A DNA stretch of 64,000 nucleotides from Aestuariivirga litoralis (GCF_015714715.1 NZ_WAHS01000001.1:558001-622000); one strand, 5' to 3'; shown: positions 17,030 to 25,199, counted from the first letter of the stretch. Program-made: numbers and translations. The notes: generated by a model from the sequence alone, not told the origin.

Positions 17030-18216
17030 AGATATTTCTGCAGCTCTTTTGCCAAGTTACCCTTGCTGGCGGCATCCAGGCCTTCAAGGCCCAGCCAGTG
17101 CTGCATGCGCTTGAGTTCGGTGGCCAGCGCCTGCGCGGTGGCTGATGGATCAGCGCCGTCTTCGATGTGAATCTGGTTGGCGCGTAGCACGCCGGCTTCG
17201 CGATCGGCCTTCAGGCAGACGCGGCCCACGAGCTTGTCTTCGAACAAAAATGGCAGAACGTAATAGCCATATTTGCGCTTGGGGCCGGGCGTGTAGATTT
17301 CGATGCGGTAGTCGAAATTGAAAATCCGGCTAGCGCGGTCACGGTTCCAGACTAGAGGATCGAAGGGTGAGAGCAGCGCCGTGCCTCCGGCTTTGCGGGC
17401 CTTCTTCACGTTTGGTGTCACATAAGCAAGCTTGGGCCAGCCTTTGACCTGCACTTCGATCAGGCGCTTTTGTTCAATGAGGCGCAGGAGAGCAGCGCGC
17501 GCATCTTTCACCGGCAAGCGGAAATAGTCGCGCAGGTCAATTTCGGTAGCAATGCCCAAAGCCTGCGCCGACATTTCCATCAGCATCTCGAAGGACTCTT
17601 CCTCGGGCGGAGTGGGCAGGGCCTGGATCTCGGCCGGAATCACGCGCTCAGACAGATCATAGATGCGCTCGAACCCGTCGCGGTGCGAGGTGGTGACGAG
17701 GCCATGATCGAACAGGGTTTCAAGAGCCAGCTTGCCCTTGCTCCAGTTCCACCAGCCGACGGAGCTTTTGCCCGCACCCGGAATGCTGCTGGCGGTGACG
17801 GGGCCGAATTTCTCGATATGGGCAAGCGTGGATTTCAGGAAGTTTTTTTCGGTGCGGCTGAAATGGTCATAGGCTTTGTAATTGCCATCGCCATTGCGGG
17901 CGCGGTTCATGCGCCAGCGCATCAGCGGATGCAGCGTGAGCGGCACCAGCGATGCTTCATGCGCCCAGCATTCGAAGACATGGCGCTTGGTGCGCGCCAG
18001 CGTGCGCTTGTCCAGCGTGTCGCGAGGATAATTGCCGAGGCGCGAAAACAGCGGCAGATAATGCGAGCGGATGACAACGTTCACACTGTCGATCTGCAGC
18101 AGATGCAGATCATCAATGGTGCGGGCGATGTGGCCCCAGTTCAACGGCTTGTCACGGTCCTGATGGGTGAAGCCTTGCGCCGCCAGAGCGATGCGGCGGG
18201 CCTCCTGCGGGGTCAT
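17026..18216 (-). CDS. winged-helix DNA glycosylase of the YcaQ/AlkZ family
   Basis: The 396-residue product belongs to the HTH_42 (DUF1006) family of bacterial interstrand-crosslink and alkyl-adduct glycosylases. The catalytic QxD motif is present as Q41-I-D43 in LLQIDSVNVV, where the YcaQ branch has it. Further family marks are FECWAHEASLVP, the LLSPFDPLVWNRDR segment and the YGYYVLPFL strand. The start at 18216 is chosen because upstream in-frame residues are antisense to the zinc-finger gene and have no family likeness. It probably releases bulky or crosslinked bases in the cytosol. The 4-base gap to the upstream zf-CHCC gene suggests cotranscription. Confidence 0.85.
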   Translation of the reverse strand: MTPQEARRIALAAQGFTHQDRDKPLNWGHIARTIDDLHLLQIDSVNVVIRSHYLPLFSRLGNYPRDTLDKRTLARTKRHVFECWAHEASLVPLTLHPLMRWRMNRARNGDGNYKAYDHFSRTEKNFLKSTLAHIEKFGPVTASSIPGAGKSSVGWWNWSKGKLALETLFDHGLVTTSHRDGFERIYDLSERVIPAEIQALPTPPEEESFEMLMEMSAQALGIATEIDLRDYFRLPVKDARAALLRLIEQKRLIEVQVKGWPKLAYVTPNVKKARKAGGTALLSPFDPLVWNRDRASRIFNFDYRIEIYTPGPKRKYGYYVLPFLFEDKLVGRVCLKADREAGVLRANQIHIEDGADPSATAQALATELKRMQHWLGLEGLDAASKGNLAKELQKYL

Positions 18217-18220
18217 GGAA

Positions 18221-18466
18221 CTATGCCGCTTCGTCGTGCCAGAGGGCTTCGGCAGGCTTGGCGGTGCCTGCGGGCAGGGAACCGTTAAACTTGTAGAGCG
18301 TTGAGCAATACGGGCAAACTGTGTCTTCAGCCTTGCCCATATCGATGAACACATGGGGATGATCGAAGGGCGGCTTGGCACCCACGCACATGAATTCCTT
18401 CGCGCTGATTTCGATCACGGCAAGACCCATCGAATTCTGGAAATGCGGTGTTGCGCCCTGTGCCAT
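18221..18466 (-). CDS. zf-CHCC zinc-finger protein (NDUFS6-like)
   Basis: An 81-residue protein whose centre reads CVGAKPPFDHPHVFIDMG, then CPYCSTLYKF, placing a Cys-His-Cys-Cys zinc site like that of the zf-CHCC family. In alphaproteobacteria and mitochondria a member of this family (NDUFS6/13-kDa subunit) is a supernumerary subunit of respiratory complex I. No other complex I genes are nearby, so assignment to complex I rests on family alone. The C-terminal tail carries the usual FNGSLP segment. Confidence 0.8.
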   Translation of the reverse strand: MAQGATPHFQNSMGLAVIEISAKEFMCVGAKPPFDHPHVFIDMGKAEDTVCPYCSTLYKFNGSLPAGTAKPAEALWHDEAA

Positions 18467-18542
18467 GGAAACCTCAGATCAATTTTGCAATGACAAAGCG
18501 ATTAGCATATTTGAGCAAGCGAATACAATATAAGGGCAGGCG

Positions 18543-19310
18543 ATGCACAAATTCAATTCGGCGGGCGTGGACATTGCTTATGAGGAATGGGGTGCCGGCC
18601 CACCCATTCTGCTGATCCATGGCTTTGCCTCCAACATCTATGTGAACTGGCGCGACACAAGCTGGGTGAAAACGCTGACCCACGGCGGTTACCGCGTCGT
18701 CGCCATTGACAATCGCGGGCATGGCGAAAGTGCCAAGCTTTATGACAGCGAGCAATATTCGGCTCCCGCCATGGCGGATGATGCAAGGCGGCTGATGGAC
18801 CATCTGCAGATCGAAAAGGCCGTGGTGATGGGCTATTCGATGGGCGCGCGGATTTCGGCGTTTCTGACCATGCAATATCCGGAGCGCGTGTCTGCCGCGA
18901 TTTTTGCTGGGCTGGCTTCTCGGATGATTACTGGCGTGGGCGGTTCTGAAGAGATCGCCCAAGCGCTGGAGGCTGACAATCTGGCCGAAGTGACAGACCG
19001 GGATGCGCGCGGCTTTCGGATTTTTGCCGACAGCACGAAATCAGACCGCAAAGCCCTGGCCGCCTGCATCCGCTTCTCGCGGGTGAAGATCAAGCCGGAA
19101 GGGCTGGCGGCCATCACTTGCCCGGTTCTAGTGGTGGCGGGCGAGAAGGACGAGGTAGCAGGTGACGTGACGGGCCTGACCAGCGTGATCCCCGGTGCCA
19201 GGGGTGTGGTTCTGGCCAATCGTAACCATATGAATGCAGTAGGGGATAGCGGGTATAAAGCGGCCGTTATCGATTTCCTCAAGGGCCTGCACAAGCCAGC
19301 GGAAATGTGA
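18543..19310 (+). CDS. alpha/beta hydrolase
   Basis: A 255-residue alpha/beta-hydrolase. The oxyanion region is LIHGFASN, the nucleophile elbow is GYSMG with Ser99, and NRNHMNAVGD near the end supplies the His. A DNRGHGES motif precedes the cap. The closest well-known types are 3-oxoadipate enol-lactonase-like and proline-iminopeptidase-like hydrolases, but the substrate is not identifiable. It precedes cysE by 23 bases and is probably cotranscribed. Confidence 0.85.
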   Translation: MHKFNSAGVDIAYEEWGAGPPILLIHGFASNIYVNWRDTSWVKTLTHGGYRVVAIDNRGHGESAKLYDSEQYSAPAMADDARRLMDHLQIEKAVVMGYSMGARISAFLTMQYPERVSAAIFAGLASRMITGVGGSEEIAQALEADNLAEVTDRDARGFRIFADSTKSDRKALAACIRFSRVKIKPEGLAAITCPVLVVAGEKDEVAGDVTGLTSVIPGARGVVLANRNHMNAVGDSGYKAAVIDFLKGLHKPAEM

Positions 19311-19333
19311 TATAGGAAGCCCAGGAGTTTCAC

Positions 19334-20176
19334 ATGGCGCAACACAATTCGCAGAGCAAAACGGTGGAAAGACTGGATCCCGTCTGGGACCGCTTGCGCC
19401 ATGAGGCTGAAGAAATTGCGCGCGCCGAGCCTGGGCTTGGCGGCTTTGTCTATTCGTCAGTTTTGGCCCATTCGTCATTCGAAAATGCCTTGATGCACCG
19501 GTTGGCCCAACGCTTGGGCAGCGCTGATCTGGGTGCTGACGCCATTGTGTCGGCTTTTGGTGATGCGTTGATGCGCGAGCCGGATATTGGCCACGCGGCC
19601 CGTGCCGATATCATCGCCACTTTTGACCGTGATCCGGCCTGCCACCGCTATATCGACCCGCTGCTTTATTTCAAAGGCTGGCAGGCGCTGCAGGCGCACC
19701 GCATGGCGCACCGCCTGTGGGAAATGGGCCGCAAGGATTTCGCGCTTTACCTGCAGAGCCGCTCATCGATTATTTCTTCGATCGACATCAATCCCAATGC
19801 CCGCATCGGCAAGGGCATCATGATTGATCACGGCCATGACATCGTGATCGGTGAGACCAGTGTGATCGAAGACAATGTGTCGATCCTGCAGGGCGTGACG
19901 CTGGGTGGCACGGGCAAGGAATCGGGCGACCGCCATCCCAAGATCCGCCAGGGCGTGCTGATCGGGGCGGGGGCGAAGATCCTTGGCAATATCGAGATTG
20001 GCCGCTGCAGCCGCGTGGCTGCCTGCTCGGTGGTGCTGCATGATGTGCCGCCGAACACCACGGTGGCCGGTGTTCCGGCCAAGATCGTCGGCAAGGCCGG
20101 CTGTGCCGAACCGGCGCGCGCCATGGATCACAATGTGGAATCTGATGACGCTGATTTCGACCTGAACGGCGGCTGA
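19334..20176 (+). CDS. cysE: serine O-acetyltransferase
   Basis: A 280-residue enzyme making O-acetylserine from serine and acetyl-CoA for cysteine synthesis. The N-terminal helical domain (about 1-145) is followed by a left-handed hexapeptide-repeat helix (about 150-250) with the conserved DHGHDIVIGET and GVTLGGTGK motifs; the two His residues are catalytic. The cognate cysK is in this window at 55986-57011, not adjacent. The C-terminal tail ends in DFDLNGG rather than the Ile that anchors SAT in the classical cysteine synthase complex, so complex formation is uncertain. Confidence 0.94.
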   Translation: MAQHNSQSKTVERLDPVWDRLRHEAEEIARAEPGLGGFVYSSVLAHSSFENALMHRLAQRLGSADLGADAIVSAFGDALMREPDIGHAARADIIATFDRDPACHRYIDPLLYFKGWQALQAHRMAHRLWEMGRKDFALYLQSRSSIISSIDINPNARIGKGIMIDHGHDIVIGETSVIEDNVSILQGVTLGGTGKESGDRHPKIRQGVLIGAGAKILGNIEIGRCSRVAACSVVLHDVPPNTTVAGVPAKIVGKAGCAEPARAMDHNVESDDADFDLNGG

Positions 20177-20261
20177 ATAGTCTCTTCAGGTTGAATTCAA
20201 GCCAAGCCCTGCAAGTTCCCTCCATCAGGCCGGTAGTTCGGGCTCAGCATTGGAGGTTCAC

Positions 20262-20693
20262 ATGATCACCAAGACCATTATTGCTTCGCTTGCTGTTGCC
20301 GGCACCTTGACTGGCGCTTCGATGCTTTCGGCCACGGCTGCTTCAGCCAAGCCACATTGCGGCATGGGCTTTCCTTGCGGTGGCTTTCCCATGGGTGGTG
20401 GCATGGGCCCTCCCCATACTGTTCACCCGATCGGCCCGATCGTGGACCCGATCCATCCGCCGCATGGTGGTCATGGCCACGGCCACGGTGGCTTCGGCAT
20501 CTATGTCAATCTTGAGAACCAAGACTATGGCGTGAGCTGCAAGACGGCCAAGAGCATCGTGCGTTCCAGCGGCTTCCACGCCGTGAAGACGCAGAGCTGC
20601 GGCGGTCCGGTTTACAGTTTCACCGGGTTGAAGCACGGCCAGCTGTTTGACATCGATGTGTCGCGCCGCGGCCGCATCGTTTCGGTTGACTAA
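20262..20693 (+). CDS. exported Gly/His-rich protein with conserved C-terminal domain (paralogue A)
   Basis: The ATG at 20262 has GGAGG six bases upstream and starts a signal peptide ending in SAKA-like residues (ATAASAKPH). The 143-residue product has a low-complexity Gly, Pro and His-rich middle (GGHGHGHGG) and a C-terminal domain of about 50 residues with two Cys: SCKTAKSIVRSSGFHAVKTQ, SCGG and the end DVSRRGRIVSVD. This domain recurs in the next gene. It is probably periplasmic or cell-surface; the His-rich linker may bind metal. No known function. Confidence 0.75.
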   Translation: MITKTIIASLAVAGTLTGASMLSATAASAKPHCGMGFPCGGFPMGGGMGPPHTVHPIGPIVDPIHPPHGGHGHGHGGFGIYVNLENQDYGVSCKTAKSIVRSSGFHAVKTQSCGGPVYSFTGLKHGQLFDIDVSRRGRIVSVD

Positions 20694-20723
20694 GACCTGG
20701 GGTTTTCCCTGACCTAAGGTCTC

Positions 20724-20755
20724 GGCGGAGGTGGACTGGAGGGTCCGCCTCCGCC
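20724..20755 (+). terminator. strong hairpin after paralogue A
   Basis: GGCGGAGGTGGAC and GTCCGCCTCCGCC form a 13-bp stem (one G-U pair) with a 6-base loop, 30 bases after the stop at 20693. The following bases are TTCC only, so termination may be imperfect and allow some read-through to paralogue B. Confidence 0.65.
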
Positions 20756-20864
20756 TTCCAATATGAACGGCAGATGAACGGCACCTTCAGGGCGCGTTAA
20801 CGCGGGCTGGAACAATTATGGTCTTCAGCGATTGGCCTTTCTGGTTCAACGCACGGAGAAAACC

Positions 20865-21377
20865 ATGTTCATCAAATCGATTCTCGCTGTCACGGCCATT
20901 GCAGGCATGCTGGCCGGAACCTCCATCCTTTCATCGAACGCGGCTTCCGCCAAGCAATGGTGCGGCAATCCGGGCCAGCAGCCTTGCGTGGATCAGGGTA
21001 ATATGAATCAGGGCAATCCGCCGCCGCCCAACATGCCGCCTCCCGGCAATCCGCCGAGGACGCACGGCAATAACAACGGTAACCCGAATTTCAATCTCGA
21101 CATCACCATCGGCGATGGCGGTGGCTATGACGACAATGGTTATGGCGGCAATGGTGGCTGGCACAAGCCGCGTCACGGCTTTGGCGGTGGCTACGGTGGG
21201 CCGTTTGTGAGTTGCATGCAGGCAAAGTCCATCGTGCGCTATAATGGTTTCCGCGGCGTGCAGACGCAAAGCTGTGGCGGCCCGGTTCACACCTTTCTGG
21301 GAATGAAGAAGGGCCGGCTGTTCGAGATCGATGTGTCGCGCCGCGGCCGTATCGTCAACATAGACCGGGCCTATTGA
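20865..21377 (+). CDS. exported Gly/Asn/Pro-rich protein with the same C-terminal domain (paralogue B)
   Basis: A 170-residue precursor with a signal peptide (MFIKSILAVTAIAGMLAG to ASAKQ), a Pro/Asn/Gly-rich linker (about 45-115) and a C-terminal domain that matches paralogue A: SCMQAKSIVRYNGFRGVQTQ, SCGG and DVSRRGRIVNIDRAY. The two genes evidently arose by tandem duplication and diverged mainly in the linkers. CGGAGA lies before the ATG. A terminator follows. The function is unknown; a small secreted, disulfide-bonded domain is likely. Confidence 0.75.
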   Translation: MFIKSILAVTAIAGMLAGTSILSSNAASAKQWCGNPGQQPCVDQGNMNQGNPPPPNMPPPGNPPRTHGNNNGNPNFNLDITIGDGGGYDDNGYGGNGGWHKPRHGFGGGYGGPFVSCMQAKSIVRYNGFRGVQTQSCGGPVHTFLGMKKGRLFEIDVSRRGRIVNIDRAY

Positions 21378-21407
21378 TCCAGGTTCATGCATAAACAACC
21401 GGGGGCA

Positions 21408-21436
21408 GGGCGGGTCTATATGACCCGCCCCTTTTT
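21408..21436 (+). terminator. rho-independent terminator after paralogue B
   Basis: GGGCGGGTC-TATAT-GACCCGCCC is a perfect 9-bp stem with a 5-base loop followed by CTTTTT, 30 bases after the stop of paralogue B. Confidence 0.88.
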
Positions 21437-21506
21437 CATGGCCGATCCGGTTGATAGGTGCGGCGATCCGGTCTAAACCCAACACACACCCGCGCAGGAG
21501 ACTTCA

Positions 21507-21716
21507 TTGAAACCCGACGAACTTGCCAAGCTCACGGCTTATTTCCGCAAGACTTTCAACAATCCTTCGATTGTTGCCAAGGCACGGCCGCAGAAGAAAG
21601 ATTCCTGTGAGCTTTATGTGGGTGAGGAATTCCTCGGCGTGATCTCGCGCGACGATGAAGACGGCGACTTGTCGTATAATTTCTCAATGGCTATTCTGGA
21701 TATCGATCTGGAATAG
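21507..21716 (+). CDS. DUF3126 family small protein
   Basis: A 69-residue protein starting at TTG 21507 with CAGGAG six bases upstream. It begins MKPDELAKLTAYFRKTFNN and ends with NFSMAILDIDLE, the typical DUF3126 pattern with SCELYVGEEFLGVISRDDEDGD in between (split here across two strands). The family is restricted mainly to alphaproteobacteria and has no known function. Its size and acidic strands suggest a cytosolic alpha/beta protein. Confidence 0.82.
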   Translation: MKPDELAKLTAYFRKTFNNPSIVAKARPQKKDSCELYVGEEFLGVISRDDEDGDLSYNFSMAILDIDLE

Positions 21717-21726
21717 GCAACCCCGC

Positions 21727-21758
21727 GCCGTTTGGTTAACCAAACCTTACCAAACGGC
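21727..21758. promoter_or_regulatory. nested inverted repeats downstream of DUF3126
   Basis: GCCGTTTGG (21727-21735) pairs with CCAAACGGC (21750-21758). Inside it, GTTTGGTTAACCAAAC (21730-21745) is a perfect 16-base palindrome. The two foldings exclude each other. It may be a terminator of the DUF3126 gene or an operator for the next gene, whose start is 76 bases away. Confidence 0.45.
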
Positions 21759-21833
21759 CTGCGCTTTGCATCGTGATCCCCTACAGGAAAGACTGTTCCA
21801 CATCGGAACAGGCTTCGGGTTTTGGGGAAAGCC

Positions 21834-22142
21834 ATGGACTATCATTATGTCGCATATCTGTTTGCGATGGCCGCCGGGATAGCCTCTTCGGGTGCCATTG
21901 GCAGCCTGTGGGCGATTGCCACCGACGAAGCACCGGTGTTTTCCGGTCTGAGTGAACCTGATCTTCTGACTCCCATCCGCGCCATCGTATTGGTGTTCAG
22001 CGCGCCGACGACTTTGATGATTTCCGGCATTTTCTATCTGATCGCCAAGCCGCCTTTGGGCCTTCTGTGCGTGGCCCTTGGGTTATGCTGGAGCTTTGTG
22101 CAGGGAATCTTTATCCTCAACCAGGTGTTTGGTGTGACATGA
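21834..22142 (+). CDS. small inner-membrane protein (possibly DUF6949)
   Basis: A 102-residue protein with three predicted membrane spans (about 4-28, 43-68 and 70-92) and few charged residues. The ATG at 21834 follows GGGGAAAG. The segment LTPIRAIVLVFSAPTTLMISG is the most distinctive part. It resembles small uncharacterised rhizobial membrane proteins that may be DUF6949, but this assignment is from memory and not certain. It precedes the gamma-carbonic-anhydrase-like gene by 9 bases, so cotranscription is likely. Confidence 0.6.
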   Translation: MDYHYVAYLFAMAAGIASSGAIGSLWAIATDEAPVFSGLSEPDLLTPIRAIVLVFSAPTTLMISGIFYLIAKPPLGLLCVALGLCWSFVQGIFILNQVFGVT

Positions 22143-22151
22143 GGATGAGCC

Positions 22152-22673
22152 ATGACCCTTTATGCGCTGGATGGTGTTTCGCCTGAGATCGATCCGCAAG
22201 GCTGGGTAGCGCCTACCGCCGATGTGGCGGGCAAGGTGCGCCTCGCCAAAGGCGGCAGCATCTGGTTTGGTGCCGTGCTGCGCGGCGACAATGAATGGAT
22301 ATCCATTGGTGAAGGCTCCAACGTGCAAGACCTGTGCGTGCTGCATACCGACATGGGTGCACCGATGGACATCGGCCGCAACTGCACCATTGGCCACCGC
22401 GCCATTCTGCACGGATGCAAGATTGGCGAACAGAGCCTGATCGGCATGGGGGCGGTGATCCTGAATCACGCGCAGATCGGCGCGCGCTGTCTTATCGGTG
22501 CGCACGCGTTAATCCCGGAAGGCAAGATTATTCCGGATGGATCACTGGTGATCGGTGCGCCCGGCAAGGTGGCGCGTGTGCTGAATGAGGAGGAGCAGGG
22601 AAAGCTGCTGCTCTCGGCGCAGGGCTATCAGCGGAATGCGCTCAGGTTTCGGGCAGGGCTTAAGCCCCTCTAA
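22152..22673 (+). CDS. gamma-carbonic-anhydrase-like hexapeptide protein
   Basis: A 173-residue left-handed beta-helix protein of the YrdA/PaaY/CaiE group. Family features are WVAPTADVAGKVRLAKGGSI, WFGAVLRGDNEWISIGEGSN, and the zinc-binding His residues in VLHTDMG, IGHRAILHGCKIG. It forms trimers with interfacial metal sites. Such proteins may be carbonic anhydrases or CoA thioesterases; the gene context does not decide. A GAGGATGAG element precedes the ATG. Confidence 0.88.
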   Translation: MTLYALDGVSPEIDPQGWVAPTADVAGKVRLAKGGSIWFGAVLRGDNEWISIGEGSNVQDLCVLHTDMGAPMDIGRNCTIGHRAILHGCKIGEQSLIGMGAVILNHAQIGARCLIGAHALIPEGKIIPDGSLVIGAPGKVARVLNEEEQGKLLLSAQGYQRNALRFRAGLKPL

Positions 22674-22682
22674 AAAGAAAAT

Positions 22683-22716
22683 GGAGCCGGTACCGAGTGG
22701 GGGCGGTACCGGCTCC
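22683..22716. terminator. 13-bp hairpin between convergent genes
   Basis: GGAGCCGGTACCG and CGGTACCGGCTCC form a perfect 13-bp stem with an 8-base loop (AGTGGGGG), 10 bases after the carbonic-anhydrase-like gene. No T tract follows on either strand. As the flanking genes converge, it probably ends or protects both transcripts. Confidence 0.6.
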
Positions 22717-22723
22717 TAGTGAA

Positions 22724-22759
22724 CCCGGCTGATTGGGGGATGGGGGGACGCCAGCCGGG
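22724..22759. terminator. second hairpin between convergent genes
   Basis: CCCGGCTG and CAGCCGGG form an 8-bp stem with a 20-base G-rich loop, seven bases after the first hairpin and 31 bases from the stop of the peptidase gene on the other strand. A T tract is lacking. Confidence 0.45.
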
Positions 22760-22789
22760 CAGAGGTATCCTTTGCAGGGATCCGGGGTT

Positions 22790-23440
22790 TTAGTTTCCTT
22801 TGGTCGAGACGAAGAGGTTGGACGAGACGGTCTGGCTTGGGCCCTTCTGCAGGCTGACCCAGATGTTGGAAGCGGCCTGTGATTGACGCTTCAGGAAAAT
22901 GTATCCAGTTTCATTCCAGCGCAGTATGTCCTGGCGGCGATTGTCGAGCACCAGATCGCCCTTGTCGGTGGGGATCGTCATTACGGCGTGGCCGTCACCA
23001 TTCTCGTCGAGCACAACGGTGATCAGCAACTGATCCGGATTGTAGCCGAGCTGTTCAAAATAGCGCTTCTTCAGCAGCACGAAATCTTCGCAATCGCCAG
23101 CGTCGACGGGATAGGTCCAGTAATCAGCCATGCCATAGAGTTCCTGATCGGTGGCCGGACGGATCTTGGTGTTGACGTAGTGGTTGACCTTGTTGATCTC
23201 GGCCCAGTTGGCGTTGGTCAAAGCCACACGCTCATTGGTGCCGCCGGTGAATTTGCATTCGTCTTCGCCGCGGCCACAGAAAGCCACGTAGCCGGCAGGC
23301 GGCAAGGTTGAGCCATAGACGGTGGCGGCAGGAGCCGCAGTCGGCTTCTCGAAATTGCCCTTGAGCGCGGCGGAATGAGCGGGCGCAAAGCCTAGAACCA
23401 GACTTGTAAGGATAGTCCCCAGAACGGTGTTGATCTTCAT
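22790..23440 (-). CDS. exported bacterial transglutaminase-like cysteine peptidase (BTLCP)
   Basis: The start at 23440 gives a 216-residue precursor with signal peptide MKINTVLGTILTSLVLGFA to SAA. The mature domain carries the BTLCP (DUF920) triad: Cys in DAGDCEDFVLLKKRYF, His in DGHAVMTI and Asp in DLVLDNRRQ. Two extra Cys residues (FCGRGEDECKF) may form a disulfide. BTLCP proteins such as LapG act in the periplasm on surface adhesins; no LapD partner or adhesin gene is present here, so the substrate is open. The gene stands alone. Confidence 0.88.
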   Translation of the reverse strand: MKINTVLGTILTSLVLGFAPAHSAALKGNFEKPTAAPAATVYGSTLPPAGYVAFCGRGEDECKFTGGTNERVALTNANWAEINKVNHYVNTKIRPATDQELYGMADYWTYPVDAGDCEDFVLLKKRYFEQLGYNPDQLLITVVLDENGDGHAVMTIPTDKGDLVLDNRRQDILRWNETGYIFLKRQSQAASNIWVSLQKGPSQTVSSNLFVSTKGN

Positions 23441-23654
23441 GTTAGCCCCGACTGTTTTTTTGTTGTGAGGCAAAAGTAACAGTCAGAAATTTCCGGCTTC
23501 TCAGAAAAAACGATCTAAGTCTCTGCAAACATTAGGCATTTTCTAGAGTCATTTTTAACCATGACGATTGTGGTGAAGATTCCGTAGCGACCACAGTTCA
23601 GGGGTTGCGGAAATTGAAAACGCCTGATATTTGCCAGCTGTTTCGGTGTGGCGA

Positions 23655-23739
23655 GCGGTCGTGGCGGAATTGGTAGACGCACTACCTTGAGGTGGTAACG
23701 GGGAAACTCGTGGAGGTTCGAGTCCTCTCGGCCGCACCA
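23655..23739 (+). tRNA. tRNA-Leu (anticodon GAG)
   Basis: The 85-base class II tRNA has acceptor GCGGTCG/CGGCCGC, anticodon loop TTGAGGT with GAG at 23689-23691, a long variable arm, T arm and encoded CCA. The first pair of the anticodon stem is a C-A mismatch (23682 with 23698), whereas most bacterial tRNA-Leu(GAG) have a normal pair there. It reads CUC and CUU. Confidence 0.96.
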
Positions 23740-23786
23740 TTTCCAAACAATTTGATGGAAGCGCGATACAGCGCGTTAAGCAAGGT

Positions 23787-25199
23787 TTGGAATGGCACAA
23801 GATGGATGTAGTCCACGAAGCAGTGCTGCGCGACCAATGGGGCGCTCTCCGGCCTGAATTTCTCTCTGATCTGAAGGGTGCGATCGGCGGGCAGGATGGC
23901 AAGCAGGCCCGCACCCTGACGCGGGAGCTGCACGCCGCCGACTTGGCTGACGTGATGGAGGCCATCGGGTCTTCCGACTCCATCGTCCTCATCAATCTGC
24001 TCGGCAAGAATTTCGACGTTGAGGCGCTGGCCGAACTGGATTCCGGCACACGTGACGCCGTGGTGGAGGAATTGCCGCCGGAAGTGATGGTCAACGCCAT
24101 CAAGCGGCTGGATACCGACGACGCTGTTTACCTGATCGAGGATCTTGACCGGCAACAGCGCAGCGAAATCCTCGCCAAGATTCCCAAGGAAGACCGGGTC
24201 GCGCTGAACCGCGCGCTGGATTACCCGGAAGACACCGCCGGCCGCCTGATGCAGACGGATTACGTCGCTGTGCCGGAATTCTGGAATGTGGAAAAGGTGC
24301 TGGATCACACCCGCGCCACCCGCGGGCTTCCCGATGATTTCAGCGAAATCTACGTCACCAATGCAAGCTTCCATCTGATCGGCTGGCTGCCGCTGTCGCG
24401 CATCCTGCGCGCCAACCGGTTCAAGCCCGTCAAGGATCTGATGGATGATGACCAAGTGCCCCTGAAGGTGACTGACACCAAGGAAGAGGTGGCCTATCAA
24501 TTCGAGCAGTATAACCTTGTGTCAGCCCCGGTAATTGACGCCAATGGCCGCCTTGTGGGCGTCCTCACGGTCGATGACGTGGTGGACATCATCCAGGAGC
24601 GCGCTGAGGACGACATGTTGCGCCTCGGTGGTGTTGCGGCTTCGGAGGAGCTTCTGTCTTCGGTGGTTTCGATCACAAGGTCGCGCTTCTCCTGGCTGTT
24701 CGTCAACTTGCTGACTGCCATTCTCGCCTCCTGGGTGATCTCTTGGTTTGACGCTACCATCCAGCAGATGGTGCAGATCGCCATCCTGATGCCCATCGTG
24801 GCGTCGATGGGCGGCAATGCCGGCACCCAGACCATGACGGTTGCGGTGCGCGCACTCGCTACCCGCCAGCTCGGGCCCTTCAATGCCATCCGCGTGGTGT
24901 TCCGCGAATGCAGCGTGGGCCTAATCAACGGCTTTCTGTTCGCACTCATCATGGGCCTGTTCACCTGGTGGTGGTTTGGCTTCCAGGCGCTGGGCTTGAT
25001 CATCGCTTTGGCCATGATCATCAATCTTCTGGCGGCGGCCCTGGCTGGCATACTGTTGCCGTTGGCGCTGGACAAGCTGGACCAGGACCCAGCGGTTTCG
25101 GCTGCCGTGTTCCTGACCACGGTGACCGATGTGACCGGGTTCTTCTCGTTCCTGGGCCTGGCCACGCTGTGGCTCAAAATGGGCGGCGGGTTCCACTAG
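23787..25199 (+). CDS. mgtE: MgtE-type magnesium transporter
   Basis: A 470-residue protein with an N-terminal MgtE helical domain (about 30-135), two CBS domains (about 150-275) and five membrane spans (about 300-465). Characteristic motifs are PEDTAGRLMQTDYV at the start of CBS1 and the pore segment MGGNAGTQTMTVAVRAL. It should be a dimeric Mg2+ channel gated by cytosolic Mg2+ binding at the N and CBS domains. The start may be TTG 23787 or ATG 23802; neither has a strong ribosome site. It follows tRNA-Leu(GAG) by 47 bases. Confidence 0.92.
   Translation: MEWHKMDVVHEAVLRDQWGALRPEFLSDLKGAIGGQDGKQARTLTRELHAADLADVMEAIGSSDSIVLINLLGKNFDVEALAELDSGTRDAVVEELPPEVMVNAIKRLDTDDAVYLIEDLDRQQRSEILAKIPKEDRVALNRALDYPEDTAGRLMQTDYVAVPEFWNVEKVLDHTRATRGLPDDFSEIYVTNASFHLIGWLPLSRILRANRFKPVKDLMDDDQVPLKVTDTKEEVAYQFEQYNLVSAPVIDANGRLVGVLTVDDVVDIIQERAEDDMLRLGGVAASEELLSSVVSITRSRFSWLFVNLLTAILASWVISWFDATIQQMVQIAILMPIVASMGGNAGTQTMTVAVRALATRQLGPFNAIRVVFRECSVGLINGFLFALIMGLFTWWWFGFQALGLIIALAMIINLLAAALAGILLPLALDKLDQDPAVSAAVFLTTVTDVTGFFSFLGLATLWLKMGGGFH

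Noticed and set aside
18217-18381. Longer N-terminus for the YcaQ-like glycosylase
   Set aside because: The additional 55 residues are an out-of-frame reading of the zinc-finger gene and lack family similarity.
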